In this document: piece by piece, positions 6,645 through 16,031 of the stretch
How the letters are laid out: the number at the start of each line of letters is the position of its first letter
Numbering within the stretch: the stretch's first letter is position 1
Virus record (IMG/VR): IMGVR_UViG_3300026484_000244
Span: 1-40,038 of that record
DNA length: 40,038 nucleotides
DNA from: a virus
Reading direction: 5' to 3' (one strand)
The notes under the pieces: model-generated
Databases searched by the model: none
What the model saw: the letters and a program-made list of their open reading frames with translations, nothing else
Told to the model about the DNA's origin: nothing
Program-made: the position numbers and the translations under genes

Positions 6645-9600
6645 TACACTGTTAAACCCATTAACGCCAGTGGTGTTTCTTTCCCACTGGCAACTCTTTC
6701 TAAAATCAGTGCATTATTTGATACAATCATTTGTGGTTGAGGATTACCTTGTAGCAATTTAAATATCGTTGAACCTGCCAAAAACTTATCATCTATTAAC
6801 CCTCTTTGATATTCCCAACTTGCTGTTCTTATTCCACCTATGTCGTTTTGAGAATTACCTGCAATTTCATGAGCAATTATCATTGATGCTAAGATTGATG
6901 ACATTGTTACTGGTTTATCTTTATATAGCTTCATTATATTTATTGAATTTCTATACATAAAGCCAATAAAAGGCAAACCATAATTGTCTAGTTCATTTAT
7001 TATTTTAGGATATGTTCTTCTAAAATCCACAAAAGCTTCATTTGTTATTCTTGATGCTTCTCGTGGCTCATAGCCTTTCTCGATTAAACTTCTATATAAA
7101 GAGCCTCTTCCCACTAAGTCTGCAAAATTCATGGCTTGTATTGACTTTACAGAGATGTCATTTAAGAAGTTTTCTATTTTTTCTATATGTTCATTGTTCT
7201 TCGCTTTATTGTCTGCTATCATTATATTAAATATTGTTTCGATATTGCCATTCTTTTTTTCATTTTTCATCAAATATGCGTCTGCTAATGTTTGTATTGC
7301 TCCTTGCTCATGAAGTTGTGCAAACACATTATTTTGTTTCAATGCTTGTATTCTTTCTTTTATTTTACTTATAGTTTTCTCTTTTATTTTTGTATCTTTG
7401 ATGTTTCTTAATGTTATTATATCTGTTTTTATGTCATCAATTGCCTTAAAGAACACCTTGTAGTCACTTATTGTTTTTGATATGTTTTTGCCTATTTGAG
7501 TTGGTTTTACACCATGAGCAACTAATACTGATGGAACCACTGCGAGGTTGTTAACTATTGATTTTACATTGTATATTGTGACATTCTTTTTTAGTGACCT
7601 TATTAAGTTTTTATATCCTTTTTCTATTACTCTGGCTACAACTTGATTTTCCTTGCTAAACATAAACTCATGTTGTGCTGTAAGTATATTCTTGAATGCT
7701 TTATCAACATGTGTTATGTTGGAACCGCTTTGCCTAAATGCTTTAATTTCTGCTTTTGATAATTTTACATATTTATGGCTATTTCTTTCTGTAATTTTAT
7801 CTTCACTGACAAATATATTACCAATATCTTCTTGGATTTTATCTGCAAGTTTTTTGTTTAATGCATTTATTTTGAGTGAGGAAAACTGTGAAGCCATATT
7901 CTCTATGACATCATTACTTCTATTCATAATATCAATATCAAAGTCTTTGCTAAAAAATACCTTTATTCCTATAATGTCGCCTTTGCTGTCAAATATTCTT
8001 GCGGGTTCAATTCCAGATTTATTTAGATATTTTATTTTTGATTTCAATCTCTCTATTTCTTTTTTTGTTTTATTTTTTATCATATAGGTGGTTCCAAGAA
8101 TAGAGTCTTGTTGAAATTCCAATATGTTGTTCTCTATGTTTGCCCTAGTATCAAGCTTATATATGAATGGTGTATTTTTGTATCTTTTAAATCCAGTAGG
8201 CACTTTTCCATTAAAGCTAATTGCTGAAACAACATTATTCTTTGCAACAAAAGAATCATATCCTCGTATGTAATCGCTCCCCAGCTCCTCTTTTTCTATT
8301 TCTTTTATCAACGATATAATATCTCTATCTATGGTACTTGTGTCAAATATATCTAACTCTTTTATCTTGAGCATGTTTTCTTTTTTTACAACTTCAGCAT
8401 CAAGGATATCACTTATTGCTTTTATTGCTTCTTCTTTGCTTATATCTTTTAATAGTTTTTTAGCAACAAAGAAGTTGTATATTTCATATTCATTTTTAAA
8501 ATAATATTTGGAATTTGTTGGTTCTGTCGAATCTCTGAAAACTTTCTTTGCAAATTCAATTTTTGTGTCTTTGAGTAGTTTTCTCATGTTGCTGTTTTGG
8601 TTTTTCACAAGCTCTTTTAATTTATCTTTTATTTTCGTATTTCCACCGAGGTCTGCAATGCTGTTTATTTTTTTTAGCTTCATCATAATTTCATTATATT
8701 TTTCTTTTCCTAGTGCTTTTCTTGCAGGTGATGTTTTAAGGTTTTTTATTATTGTATTATTTATATTTTTTATAGAAGTCAAGTATTTATGTTTTGTTGC
8801 AAATATATTTCTTATTTTTTTATATACTTCTTTTTGTGAGTGTCCAATAAGTATGTCATTTTTAATTTGAGAAGCAATTGCACTTGAGTCTATTGCTTGT
8901 GTTATTTTTCTAATATTAGCTTTTTTAAATATGCTTCCAAGCAAATCTTCTATTTTGCTAGCAATAACAGTGTCTGCATCTTCTAGCTTTTCAAGCATAA
9001 TGTCAAGCAGTTGTGGTTCCATAAGTCTATTCAGCAACTTTCCTGTTGTTTTTATACTATCGTAATACGCGGGATATATTGTGTTTTCATATATATCTTT
9101 TAGCTCACTATTGTTTTTTTCAAATAGCTCTATGATGTTTTCTGCATTTGATATAAATTCTTTTGTCATGTGTTCATTTATTTTTTTATCTTTTGCAATA
9201 TCAAGCATAAGCCTAAAGCTAGAATATGTAGCCAGTGCTTCTTCTTGCTTTATGTATTCATTGAAGTCCTTATATGCAGTATTTATGCTATCTGGTATGA
9301 CTATATTTTTTATTTTTTCCTTTAATATACTGTTGTTTTTTTCATATATGTGAACCAACTCATGTGCCAAGATTAATAACTCATTTTCAAAGCCAAGTCC
9401 TCCATTTTCTGTAAATTCGCTCATAAATATTTTGTTGTTTTTTTTGTTCACAAACCCAAAATCAATTTTTCCAGTTATAGGGTTTATTCTGCCTATTTCA
9501 ACTTTTGGTTCAATAAGTGTATTTTTATTTTTTGGTTTTGGCAATGTATTCAGAATATCTTTAAATTTTGTTTTCATATATATTATTGATTTTTGTACTT

Positions 9601-11872
9601 TTGTTTTGATTGTTTTTTTAGTATTATCAATATTGTTTTTTTTCTTTTTTTCTGTTGTTTTCTGTGTATTTCTATGTTCTGTTTTATTTTTTGTAGTTTT
9701 TGTTTCGTTTTTCTTTTTATCTGTTTTTCTTGCCTCTTCTTTTATTTCAGAGATTAACACTTCTGCTTTCTCTTTATCAATGCTTTTTTCTTTTGTCTTC
9801 AAGTTTTCTTTTTTTTGTTTTTCTATAATTTCTGTTTTATCTGTTTTTTTATACCACTTCTTTCTAACAGAATCTAAAGCTTCTCCTCTGTTCTCCACAA
9901 TATCTAATTGCTTATTATAGTGTTCTATTTCTTTGTTAATTGCGTCTTCTTTGATTCTCTCATATATTTTACTGTCTGACGATAATAGCTCTTTTAACAA
10001 CTTGTCTGTTTCAAGCATTACCCTACCTGACTCAATATCAAAATTCTTCATATCTATTGGTTTGCCAGATACTGTATGCGTGTTTCTTTCAATTTTTTCA
10101 TTAAAATCAAAATCAAATTTTTTCAATAATCTATTTCTGTATTTTATATATTCTTCAAATATTTCTACTTTTTTGTTTTTATCTTTTGTTTTATTGTACA
10201 TATTCCTTAATTTTTCAATATCTGCAATATGTTGTTTTTGTGTTTTATATGCAAACTCTATATTATTTATTTTATCAACATCATTTTCTTTTTTGTAAAA
10301 TTCAAGCATTTTGTTTTTTGCATTTTTGATATCATCTGCGTATGCCCCAAGCCTACTATTCACTGCTCCTATTTTTTCAAACAATCTTTGTTTAAAGTTG
10401 TTTATTTTATTTTCGTTTTTTTCTCTAAAATCTATATCATTTAGTTTTTTATCTTCTTTGTATATTTCACTTATAACATCTTGAGCTTTGTTCATTTCAG
10501 ATATTAGTTCTGCATCACTCATCTCATTCCATTTTTTCTTTGAGTCTGTCAATGCAGAATATAAATCAAGAGCCACATAATCTTTCCCATCAAGCTTTTC
10601 GCCACTAGCTATTTTATCAATTACTGTATTCATTGTAGCTACGGCTTCACTTTCATTCATGTAATATCTAAATTTATCAATATCGCTTATAATTGCTTTT
10701 GTATGGTCGGATAGCTTCTTGTGGTTCAGCATATTTAAAATGTCATCTTCCCTTGTTGCAACTTCATCAAGCACTCTATATTCGTTCCCTGTTTTGTTCA
10801 TGTTTTCGGAGTGTGTTAATTCGTGTTCTATGATTATTCTTTGTTGCTCTGGTGTTTTATTTTTAAAGTTTTCCCCCACTATAATAATCTTTGAATCTTT
10901 TAATGCTCCTGCATCAACTCCATCTATACCTGATATTGCATCTTCTGGAACCACGAATGCATTGTTTTCGCCTATACTTTTGTCTTCTTTGAGTATTATA
11001 TTATCTTTTGATAATGACTTTGTTTTTCCATCTACAACCTCAACTGAATCATTAAATATATCACTTATGTTTACTGGTTCTCCACCAGAAAGTTTTTCTT
11101 TTAAATTCTTTTCAGCAAGTTTTGCAGTATCAATTATATCAAAGTCATAGTAATCTCTTGTTTCATTATATGGTTCTGCTTCTATAAAATTGTCAATATT
11201 GTCTTTATGTATCCTGATGTCATTTATGTTTTCATTATTTTCAGTTTGTATTTTTTCTCCAAAAGGTGACTCTTCGATTATCTTTTTTGTTTTATTTATT
11301 CCTAGTTCTGTTGTTTTCTTTGCTATATTTTTTAATTTATTTGCATGTTTAACTGCAAGTAGTGGTGTTTCTAGTCCAACCGATAATAGAGTGTTATCAA
11401 CAAATGAGTCATATGTCTGTTTTGGGTCTATGTTCGTAAATTTGTTTTCTCCAGCTTTTGAACCAAGCATTTCTGGAGAACCTGTTGCTGTAAATATTGC
11501 ATTGTCTGCAAGTAGTCTGCCACCATAGTTTAATCCTCGTGTGGCTCTAAGAAGCGGAGAAGCCCCTAGCCCTGCTCCAAGCAAAGAACCTAATTCTTGA
11601 GCAAGTGTAGGCTCTCCTGATGGTGTTTGTGTGTGCTGTTCTTTTCTTAATTCTTCATATCTTCCACTTGTCATCTCATTGTATGATGGAGCATCAAATG
11701 GCATTGTAGCAATATCATAGCCTGTTTTTACTGCGTCCTCCAACCCAAGCAAGGTGCTGTCTGCGAATTGTTTTACTCCATGCACTGTTGGAGAGTTACT
11801 ATAATTGTTTATTTTCGCTATTGACTCATCTCTATTTTTTGTATTTAATTTTGCAAGTTTGGCTATATCCAT
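6641..11872 (-). CDS. Giant internal virion (ejection) protein with two HExxH motifs
   Basis: This 1743-residue protein is the largest gene and the last of the leftward arm. The N-terminal 130 residues have small hydrophobic Gly/Ala-rich stretches. HELTH lies at residues 350-354 with a downstream DEVATRED, and HELVH at 837-841 with QEEALATYSS. Each fits a gluzincin-type zinc peptidase (HExxH...E). A Lys/Thr-rich coiled linker separates the two domains, and the last 150 residues hold a hydrophobic stretch. It follows 135 and 692 residue proteins, the small-medium-giant layout of T7 gp14-15-16, so it probably enters the cell with the DNA. The HExxH pair suggests cleavage of host proteins or peptidoglycan stems. 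The metallopeptidase reading rests on motifs only. Confidence 0.65.
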   Translation of the reverse strand: MDIAKLAKLNTKNRDESIAKINNYSNSPTVHGVKQFADSTLLGLEDAVKTGYDIATMPFDAPSYNEMTSGRYEELRKEQHTQTPSGEPTLAQELGSLLGAGLGASPLLRATRGLNYGGRLLADNAIFTATGSPEMLGSKAGENKFTNIDPKQTYDSFVDNTLLSVGLETPLLAVKHANKLKNIAKKTTELGINKTKKIIEESPFGEKIQTENNENINDIRIHKDNIDNFIEAEPYNETRDYYDFDIIDTAKLAEKNLKEKLSGGEPVNISDIFNDSVEVVDGKTKSLSKDNIILKEDKSIGENNAFVVPEDAISGIDGVDAGALKDSKIIIVGENFKNKTPEQQRIIIEHELTHSENMNKTGNEYRVLDEVATREDDILNMLNHKKLSDHTKAIISDIDKFRYYMNESEAVATMNTVIDKIASGEKLDGKDYVALDLYSALTDSKKKWNEMSDAELISEMNKAQDVISEIYKEDKKLNDIDFREKNENKINNFKQRLFEKIGAVNSRLGAYADDIKNAKNKMLEFYKKENDVDKINNIEFAYKTQKQHIADIEKLRNMYNKTKDKNKKVEIFEEYIKYRNRLLKKFDFDFNEKIERNTHTVSGKPIDMKNFDIESGRVMLETDKLLKELLSSDSKIYERIKEDAINKEIEHYNKQLDIVENRGEALDSVRKKWYKKTDKTEIIEKQKKENLKTKEKSIDKEKAEVLISEIKEEARKTDKKKNETKTTKNKTEHRNTQKTTEKKKKNNIDNTKKTIKTKVQKSIIYMKTKFKDILNTLPKPKNKNTLIEPKVEIGRINPITGKIDFGFVNKKNNKIFMSEFTENGGLGFENELLILAHELVHIYEKNNSILKEKIKNIVIPDSINTAYKDFNEYIKQEEALATYSSFRLMLDIAKDKKINEHMTKEFISNAENIIELFEKNNSELKDIYENTIYPAYYDSIKTTGKLLNRLMEPQLLDIMLEKLEDADTVIASKIEDLLGSIFKKANIRKITQAIDSSAIASQIKNDILIGHSQKEVYKKIRNIFATKHKYLTSIKNINNTIIKNLKTSPARKALGKEKYNEIMMKLKKINSIADLGGNTKIKDKLKELVKNQNSNMRKLLKDTKIEFAKKVFRDSTEPTNSKYYFKNEYEIYNFFVAKKLLKDISKEEAIKAISDILDAEVVKKENMLKIKELDIFDTSTIDRDIISLIKEIEKEELGSDYIRGYDSFVAKNNVVSAISFNGKVPTGFKRYKNTPFIYKLDTRANIENNILEFQQDSILGTTYMIKNKTKKEIERLKSKIKYLNKSGIEPARIFDSKGDIIGIKVFFSKDFDIDIMNRSNDVIENMASQFSSLKINALNKKLADKIQEDIGNIFVSEDKITERNSHKYVKLSKAEIKAFRQSGSNITHVDKAFKNILTAQHEFMFSKENQVVARVIEKGYKNLIRSLKKNVTIYNVKSIVNNLAVVPSVLVAHGVKPTQIGKNISKTISDYKVFFKAIDDIKTDIITLRNIKDTKIKEKTISKIKERIQALKQNNVFAQLHEQGAIQTLADAYLMKNEKKNGNIETIFNIMIADNKAKNNEHIEKIENFLNDISVKSIQAMNFADLVGRGSLYRSLIEKGYEPREASRITNEAFVDFRRTYPKIINELDNYGLPFIGFMYRNSINIMKLYKDKPVTMSSILASMIIAHEIAGNSQNDIGGIRTASWEYQRGLIDDKFLAGSTIFKLLQGNPQPQMIVSNNALILERVASGKETPLALMGLTVY

Positions 11873-11882
11873 AATGCTTTAC

Positions 11883-13961
11883 CTATTTAGATTTTTCTAC
11901 TATATATGAAATAATGTAGGATAACAATTTACCTTGTGATTCTGTTTTGTTTATACTTAAATCTTCTCCGCTTTCTCCTGATATTAATTCGCCTGGACTT
12001 GGGATATCCTTGTTGCTCGAAACTCCATTGTAAATCGTATCAAGCACGGCTTCATCGCTAATATCTAAAGATGGGTCATTGTAGTATTCTTTCAATGCTT
12101 CTTTTGCTAAATTTATAACCTTTGGATTTGTGGCATATTCAATTCTATCTTCATTTGAAGTGAAAAATGGAGTTGTCATTTTGTTGTCTATTAGTTCGCT
12201 TTCTGGGTTTACCTGACTTCTTAATTCTTCACCAAACTGTGCAAGAGCATTTTCCATGCTGTCGGCATACATTCTTTCTTTTGAGTTGCCACTGTATTTT
12301 AATTCTGTTAAGTTTTTGAATATGTTTGTAATTGTTTCAAAAGCTCCCTGCTTATCATTATATGTTTTTGGTGCAGAGAAGTACGCTTCGCCTATTTTAT
12401 CATCTAGTTTTTTTATTGCATAATTATATTGCTTTTTGTCTATATCTCCTGCACTATATAATTTATCAAGCTTTGTTTTTTCTATATCTCTTAGAACCAC
12501 AGGAGAGTAGTATTTGTCGTTTTCTCTTATTGATGGTTCAGTATCGAAAGCTGAATCGGTTACACCTCTATTTTTAATTGCATAATCCAAGCCACTTATT
12601 TTATCTTCTATTACTTTATTAAAGTCTATATTTGCATTGACATCAACGGGTAGTCCATATTTTTTTAATTCTTCAGCATTTTTGTTTGATGCAAATGCAT
12701 ATAGGCTATCATTCATATTTTTATACTTATCATACTTTTCTGCGTACATTTCAACCTTTGGTGCCTCTTTGCCAAACACATATCCAATATTGCCTACAAC
12801 ATCTTTTATGTTTTTATCTTTGTTGCTTTTAAATACATTGCTTATAACTGCCTTTTTGAATTCTGGATTTTCTTGTGAGAAAAGCTGAATATCCCTATCT
12901 GAAAGGCTATAATTGTCTAAAAAGTTTTTTGTTGTTTTTGCATCAAATCTTTTTATCCTCTCTATATTGTTCTTTGTTGGAACAAATTGTTTTTTAGTTT
13001 GTTGAGTTGGTTGGTTGGTGGTTTCACTTGATGCTGGTATGCTTTTATTTAATACTGGCATGTTGTTTGCTGTATTGTTGTTTCTTTTTAACGCCTCTTC
13101 TTTGCCACCTAGCATTCCTCGATACTCATCTTCAAGCAATGAAATTGTGTTTAGTTGTTTTGTTGCTGATTCTTTTTGGCTGTCGTCAATTGTTGTATTT
13201 ATTGTATTTAACAAATTTGATTTTTCAAGTTCTAAACTTTTTATTGCATTAAGTATTTTTAGTTTTTCTAATGTGCTTTGTTTTGTGGTTCTGCTATCTA
13301 GTAATTGTTTTTGTTTTTTTATATTTGCATCTGTTCTATAATCTATAAGTTTTTCACTATCTTCTAATTTATCATTTCTGTTTTTTTCATACAACAATGA
13401 TTTATTTTTATTGCTATATGCAGTATTTAGTAGTTCACTTTGAAGTTCTGGCATTATTGAGCCTTTTGCAAGTATAGATTCACGCTCAACACTATTTAGG
13501 TCATTTATGTCGGCTATGCCATCGTTATTTTTATCTCCAACATTATCTATATAGCCTAAAATTGTATTTTTTTGCTCATTCAATAAACCATTATTTTGGT
13601 TCAACAATTCATTGTTTTTCATTTTTGCAATATTGCTTCTCGTTTTCATAAATTTATCAAATACAGAACCTGCCATTGATGGGTCAACATAACTATCGTA
13701 GTTATTCTGTATATCATAAACACTTTTATCATTATCAAGAAGCATTGAATTATAGTTTTCTTTTAATCCTAAGCCGCCTTTTTTAAAACTTGACAACATG
13801 CCATTGTTTTTAAGATAATCTTCATATCTTTTTTTTTCATCTTCTGCTTTATTGCTTGAAAGTAGGCTTAGCCCACCCTTGACAGAGCCTACGATATCCT
13901 GTAATGCTTTATTTTTATTGTTTAGTGCTGACGCTATTAAGTTACTATATACCAATGACAT
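11883..13961 (-). CDS. Internal virion protein with EF-hand-type loop
   Basis: This 692-residue, mostly helical, Asn/Lys/Ser-rich protein ends ten bases before the giant protein gene starts. Near residues 143-154 is DKNNDGIADIND, which matches a calcium-binding EF-hand/dockerin loop (D-x-N-x-D-G-x-x-D-x-x-D). Long coiled-coil stretches follow (about residues 200-290). Size and place match the middle ejection protein (gp15-like) of a T7-style core. No sequence family is recognised. The calcium loop suggests that folding or assembly is sensitive to calcium. Confidence 0.6.
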   Translation of the reverse strand: MSLVYSNLIASALNNKNKALQDIVGSVKGGLSLLSSNKAEDEKKRYEDYLKNNGMLSSFKKGGLGLKENYNSMLLDNDKSVYDIQNNYDSYVDPSMAGSVFDKFMKTRSNIAKMKNNELLNQNNGLLNEQKNTILGYIDNVGDKNNDGIADINDLNSVERESILAKGSIMPELQSELLNTAYSNKNKSLLYEKNRNDKLEDSEKLIDYRTDANIKKQKQLLDSRTTKQSTLEKLKILNAIKSLELEKSNLLNTINTTIDDSQKESATKQLNTISLLEDEYRGMLGGKEEALKRNNNTANNMPVLNKSIPASSETTNQPTQQTKKQFVPTKNNIERIKRFDAKTTKNFLDNYSLSDRDIQLFSQENPEFKKAVISNVFKSNKDKNIKDVVGNIGYVFGKEAPKVEMYAEKYDKYKNMNDSLYAFASNKNAEELKKYGLPVDVNANIDFNKVIEDKISGLDYAIKNRGVTDSAFDTEPSIRENDKYYSPVVLRDIEKTKLDKLYSAGDIDKKQYNYAIKKLDDKIGEAYFSAPKTYNDKQGAFETITNIFKNLTELKYSGNSKERMYADSMENALAQFGEELRSQVNPESELIDNKMTTPFFTSNEDRIEYATNPKVINLAKEALKEYYNDPSLDISDEAVLDTIYNGVSSNKDIPSPGELISGESGEDLSINKTESQGKLLSYIISYIVEKSK

Positions 13962-13976
13962 CTTGTATCCTTTGTC

Positions 13977-14384
13977 TTATGCATATTGTGCAAGAGCTGA
14001 TGATGAGAAACCAGTATTTAAGTTTTGGCTATTTCTTCTTCTTCTGTCTTCTGCTTCTTTTGCAAGTTGCAATTCATAGTCCATTGCTCCCATTTGTTTA
14101 TCCAATAGTCGTGAGTTATCCCTATACGAAAGATAGCCTAATCCTAATTGCCCAAGCGTTCCTGCTGTGTTTGCATAGTTTCTCCAGTCTTTTGATGTTG
14201 TGTTTTTAAAGAAATCCTTGGTTCCATTCACTGTGCTATTGAGCATTCTTCCCAAGCCACCTAAAAAGCCATTATTTTGCGAAAACAGTCCTTGCTGTGA
14301 GTTTATTAAGGAATTTGAATTATTTGCTATTTCTGCTACTCTAAACCCATTTTTAGGGTCAATCCAATAATCAGCTAATCCCAT
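13977..14384 (-). CDS. Small internal virion protein
   Basis: This 135-residue protein is rich in Asn, Gly and Ser. It has a Gly-rich middle (NNGFLGGLGRMLN, GTLGQLGLGYLSY) and a charged helix, LAKEAEDRRRRN. It is the first of the three genes (135, 692, 1743 aa) that resemble an ejection-protein set, and would be the gp14-like member. The call rests on order and size only. A strong hairpin (14401-14443) separates it from the gene before it. Confidence 0.5.
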   Translation of the reverse strand: MGLADYWIDPKNGFRVAEIANNSNSLINSQQGLFSQNNGFLGGLGRMLNSTVNGTKDFFKNTTSKDWRNYANTAGTLGQLGLGYLSYRDNSRLLDKQMGAMDYELQLAKEAEDRRRRNSQNLNTGFSSSALAQYA

Positions 14385-14400
14385 GTTGTATCCTTTTCTC

Positions 14401-14443
14401 TATAATATAACAGAACCACCCTTGAGTGGTTCTATATATTATA
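14401..14443. terminator. Long hairpin with inverted heptamers between virion genes
   Basis: The arms 14401-14419 and 14426-14443 pair almost perfectly around the loop CCTTGA. The inner part is GAACCAC (14413-14419) against GTGGTTC (14426-14432); the outer part is AT-rich. It overlaps the stop codon of the leftward gene 14439-14882. There is no clean T tract in either direction, so it may be a weak terminator, an RNA-processing site or an mRNA stabiliser. Confidence 0.65.
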
Positions 14444-14882
14444 ACATTTCTACTGTAAATCTAGGCATCATTCTTATTTCTTTTACCTGGTCATTGTCGT
14501 CAAGTATTGCCTTGTCATATTTTATTGCCTTTATGGAGGGTATAAAATATTCGCTTATTTCAATTTCTTTGTCTAAAAATGCAGACATAAAATATCCATT
14601 TACGCCAACCTCTACAACATCCATTGGATATTTTGGGTCTAAGTTTCTGATTACACATTTAACCTTTTTGCAGTCATTTGGTGTTTTTGGTTTTTTGTTA
14701 CTTATTTTTTCTTGTTCATCAGGCTCTTCTTTGATAATGTTTTCTTTTACTTGACTGTTTTCATCAAGCAACCCCTCATCAATTAATCTGTTAAGCAAAA
14801 CTTCTGTTTTTATATTTTTAGGAAATTCTATTCCATTTTTTACTGCTAACTCTTTTAACTCATCTCTATTTAGGTTTGTCAT
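14439..14882 (-). CDS. Head-associated protein with N-terminal HeH/SAP-like motif
   Basis: This 147-residue protein lies right after the major capsid gene. Residues 1-38 (LNRDELKELAVKNGIEF ... TEVLLNRLIDEG) look like a HeH/LEM or SAP helix-extended-helix domain, common in small phage genes next to the capsid gene. An acidic, lysine-mixed linker follows, and then a beta-rich half with a YPMDVVEVGVNGY segment. A decoration or minor head protein is the likely role. Hairpins made of the inverted heptamer lie on both sides of the gene. Confidence 0.5.
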   Translation of the reverse strand: MTNLNRDELKELAVKNGIEFPKNIKTEVLLNRLIDEGLLDENSQVKENIIKEEPDEQEKISNKKPKTPNDCKKVKCVIRNLDPKYPMDVVEVGVNGYFMSAFLDKEIEISEYFIPSIKAIKYDKAILDDNDQVKEIRMMPRFTVEML

Positions 14883-14903
14883 AATGACTCCTTTTTTGTT
14901 TTA

Positions 14904-14925
14904 ATGAACCACCGAAGTGGTTCAT
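14904..14925. terminator. Hairpin of inverted heptamers with cUUCGg loop
   Basis: ATGAACCAC (14904-14912) and GTGGTTCAT (14917-14925) form a perfect 9-bp stem. Read in the direction of the capsid operon (- strand), the loop is TTCG closed by C-G, the very stable cUUCGg tetraloop. It lies between the capsid gene stop and the next start. An A-rich stretch, not a T tract, follows in that direction, so a role in capsid mRNA stability or partial attenuation is as likely as termination. Confidence 0.7.
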
Positions 14926-14942
14926 ATATTATTAACTATCCG

Positions 14943-16010
14943 TTATCCGTAGATATTCGGATTAGCACCTGCTACTGTTGTGTTTTCACTTGCAGAGCTT
15001 TCTAGCCTACAAACATGATATTGATTTAAAATCAATGCTGTTGTATCTGCTACCCATGCAACTGAACCTTTGGTGTTGTATGGGTTTTCTGCACCGCCTG
15101 AACTAACAGGCTTAACAATGGTTCTAAGCTTTTTCTTTCCAGAAAGCTTAACCACACCGAAAGCATCTTTACCAAAAGCAACTGACTTGTAGACAAGAAC
15201 AGGAGTTGCGGCATTGTTCATATATGTCAACGCTCTTGTTGTTTCCAAAAATCTTAATTCTTTTCTTGCTCCAACCTCGTCTTTATTTAGCTGTGCAAAA
15301 GAAGCATATTTTTCAGCTGGAACATATCCAGGGATATTCTCCAAGTCATCTCTCACATCTGGATGTACCGCCATATAATATGCAGGTCTTATAGGTTCTG
15401 TACCGTATTTGTTTGAACCACCAACTCTTGATGTGAACTTTTTAGCTAAAGCCATTCTAAGCGTTTTTGATACCTTATCTAGGGCTTTTGCATTTACGAT
15501 ATCTTCTGCCACAATATCATCACCACTTGAACCTGCTACGCCGTCTGTTGCATCAGCGTAAACAACATTTGCTCCAGAAGAGAATACCATTCCATAGTAT
15601 GTGTCAACGGTGGCTCCAGCATGAATACCAAGCTCATCCGTTATGATTGTGAGTATTGGGTCTTCGTGATATAAGTCAACCTCATCTGAATATGGGATGT
15701 GTGCTCCAAATCTTTTCATGTCAGCATTAACAGTAATTTTTGTAATGCTTTTTCCATTTACTGCTCCTGCTCCCTCTGCTAAAACATCTGTTAAGTTTCC
15801 GTTTGCATCAACAGCTACTGGAATGTGTTTGTACATTGAAAACTTAATTGTTTTTCCATTCTTTTGTTGTAGAACTTTATCTGTTCCCCATTTACCCCAA
15901 AATTCTTCCTCTTTTGCATTTTCAAGCAAATTTCTATCATAATAGAATTGAACATTTGCAGGAAGCACAAATCCTCCTGTTGTTGCAGTATAACTAGCAA
16001 AATCAGCCAT
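14943..16010 (-). CDS. Major capsid protein, N4-gp56-like
   Basis: This 355-residue protein has the features of the N4-gp56 major capsid family (HK97 fold): a short N-terminal arm, GKTIKFSMYKHIPV, a 'Ltdvl.EGagav.gksIt' segment, KRFGAHIPYSDEVDLYHEDP, and a C-terminal third with VYKSVAFGKDAFGVVKL. It is preceded by an acidic scaffold-like gene and the portal, the usual podovirus head order. It should assemble as the icosahedral shell. Many GTGGTTC-bearing hairpins cluster next to this gene but none lies inside except 15415. The family call is from remembered patterns. Confidence 0.8.
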   Translation of the reverse strand: MADFASYTATTGGFVLPANVQFYYDRNLLENAKEEEFWGKWGTDKVLQQKNGKTIKFSMYKHIPVAVDANGNLTDVLAEGAGAVNGKSITKITVNADMKRFGAHIPYSDEVDLYHEDPILTIITDELGIHAGATVDTYYGMVFSSGANVVYADATDGVAGSSGDDIVAEDIVNAKALDKVSKTLRMALAKKFTSRVGGSNKYGTEPIRPAYYMAVHPDVRDDLENIPGYVPAEKYASFAQLNKDEVGARKELRFLETTRALTYMNNAATPVLVYKSVAFGKDAFGVVKLSGKKKLRTIVKPVSSGGAENPYNTKGSVAWVADTTALILNQYHVCRLESSASENTTVAGANPNIYG

Positions 16011-16031
16011 TTTTTATCCTTTTTGTATTTT

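Noticed and set aside
14401-14443. Calling the heptamer hairpins standard rho-independent terminators
   Set aside because: The stems are strong, but no U-rich tract follows in the direction of transcription, so I list termination only as a possibility.
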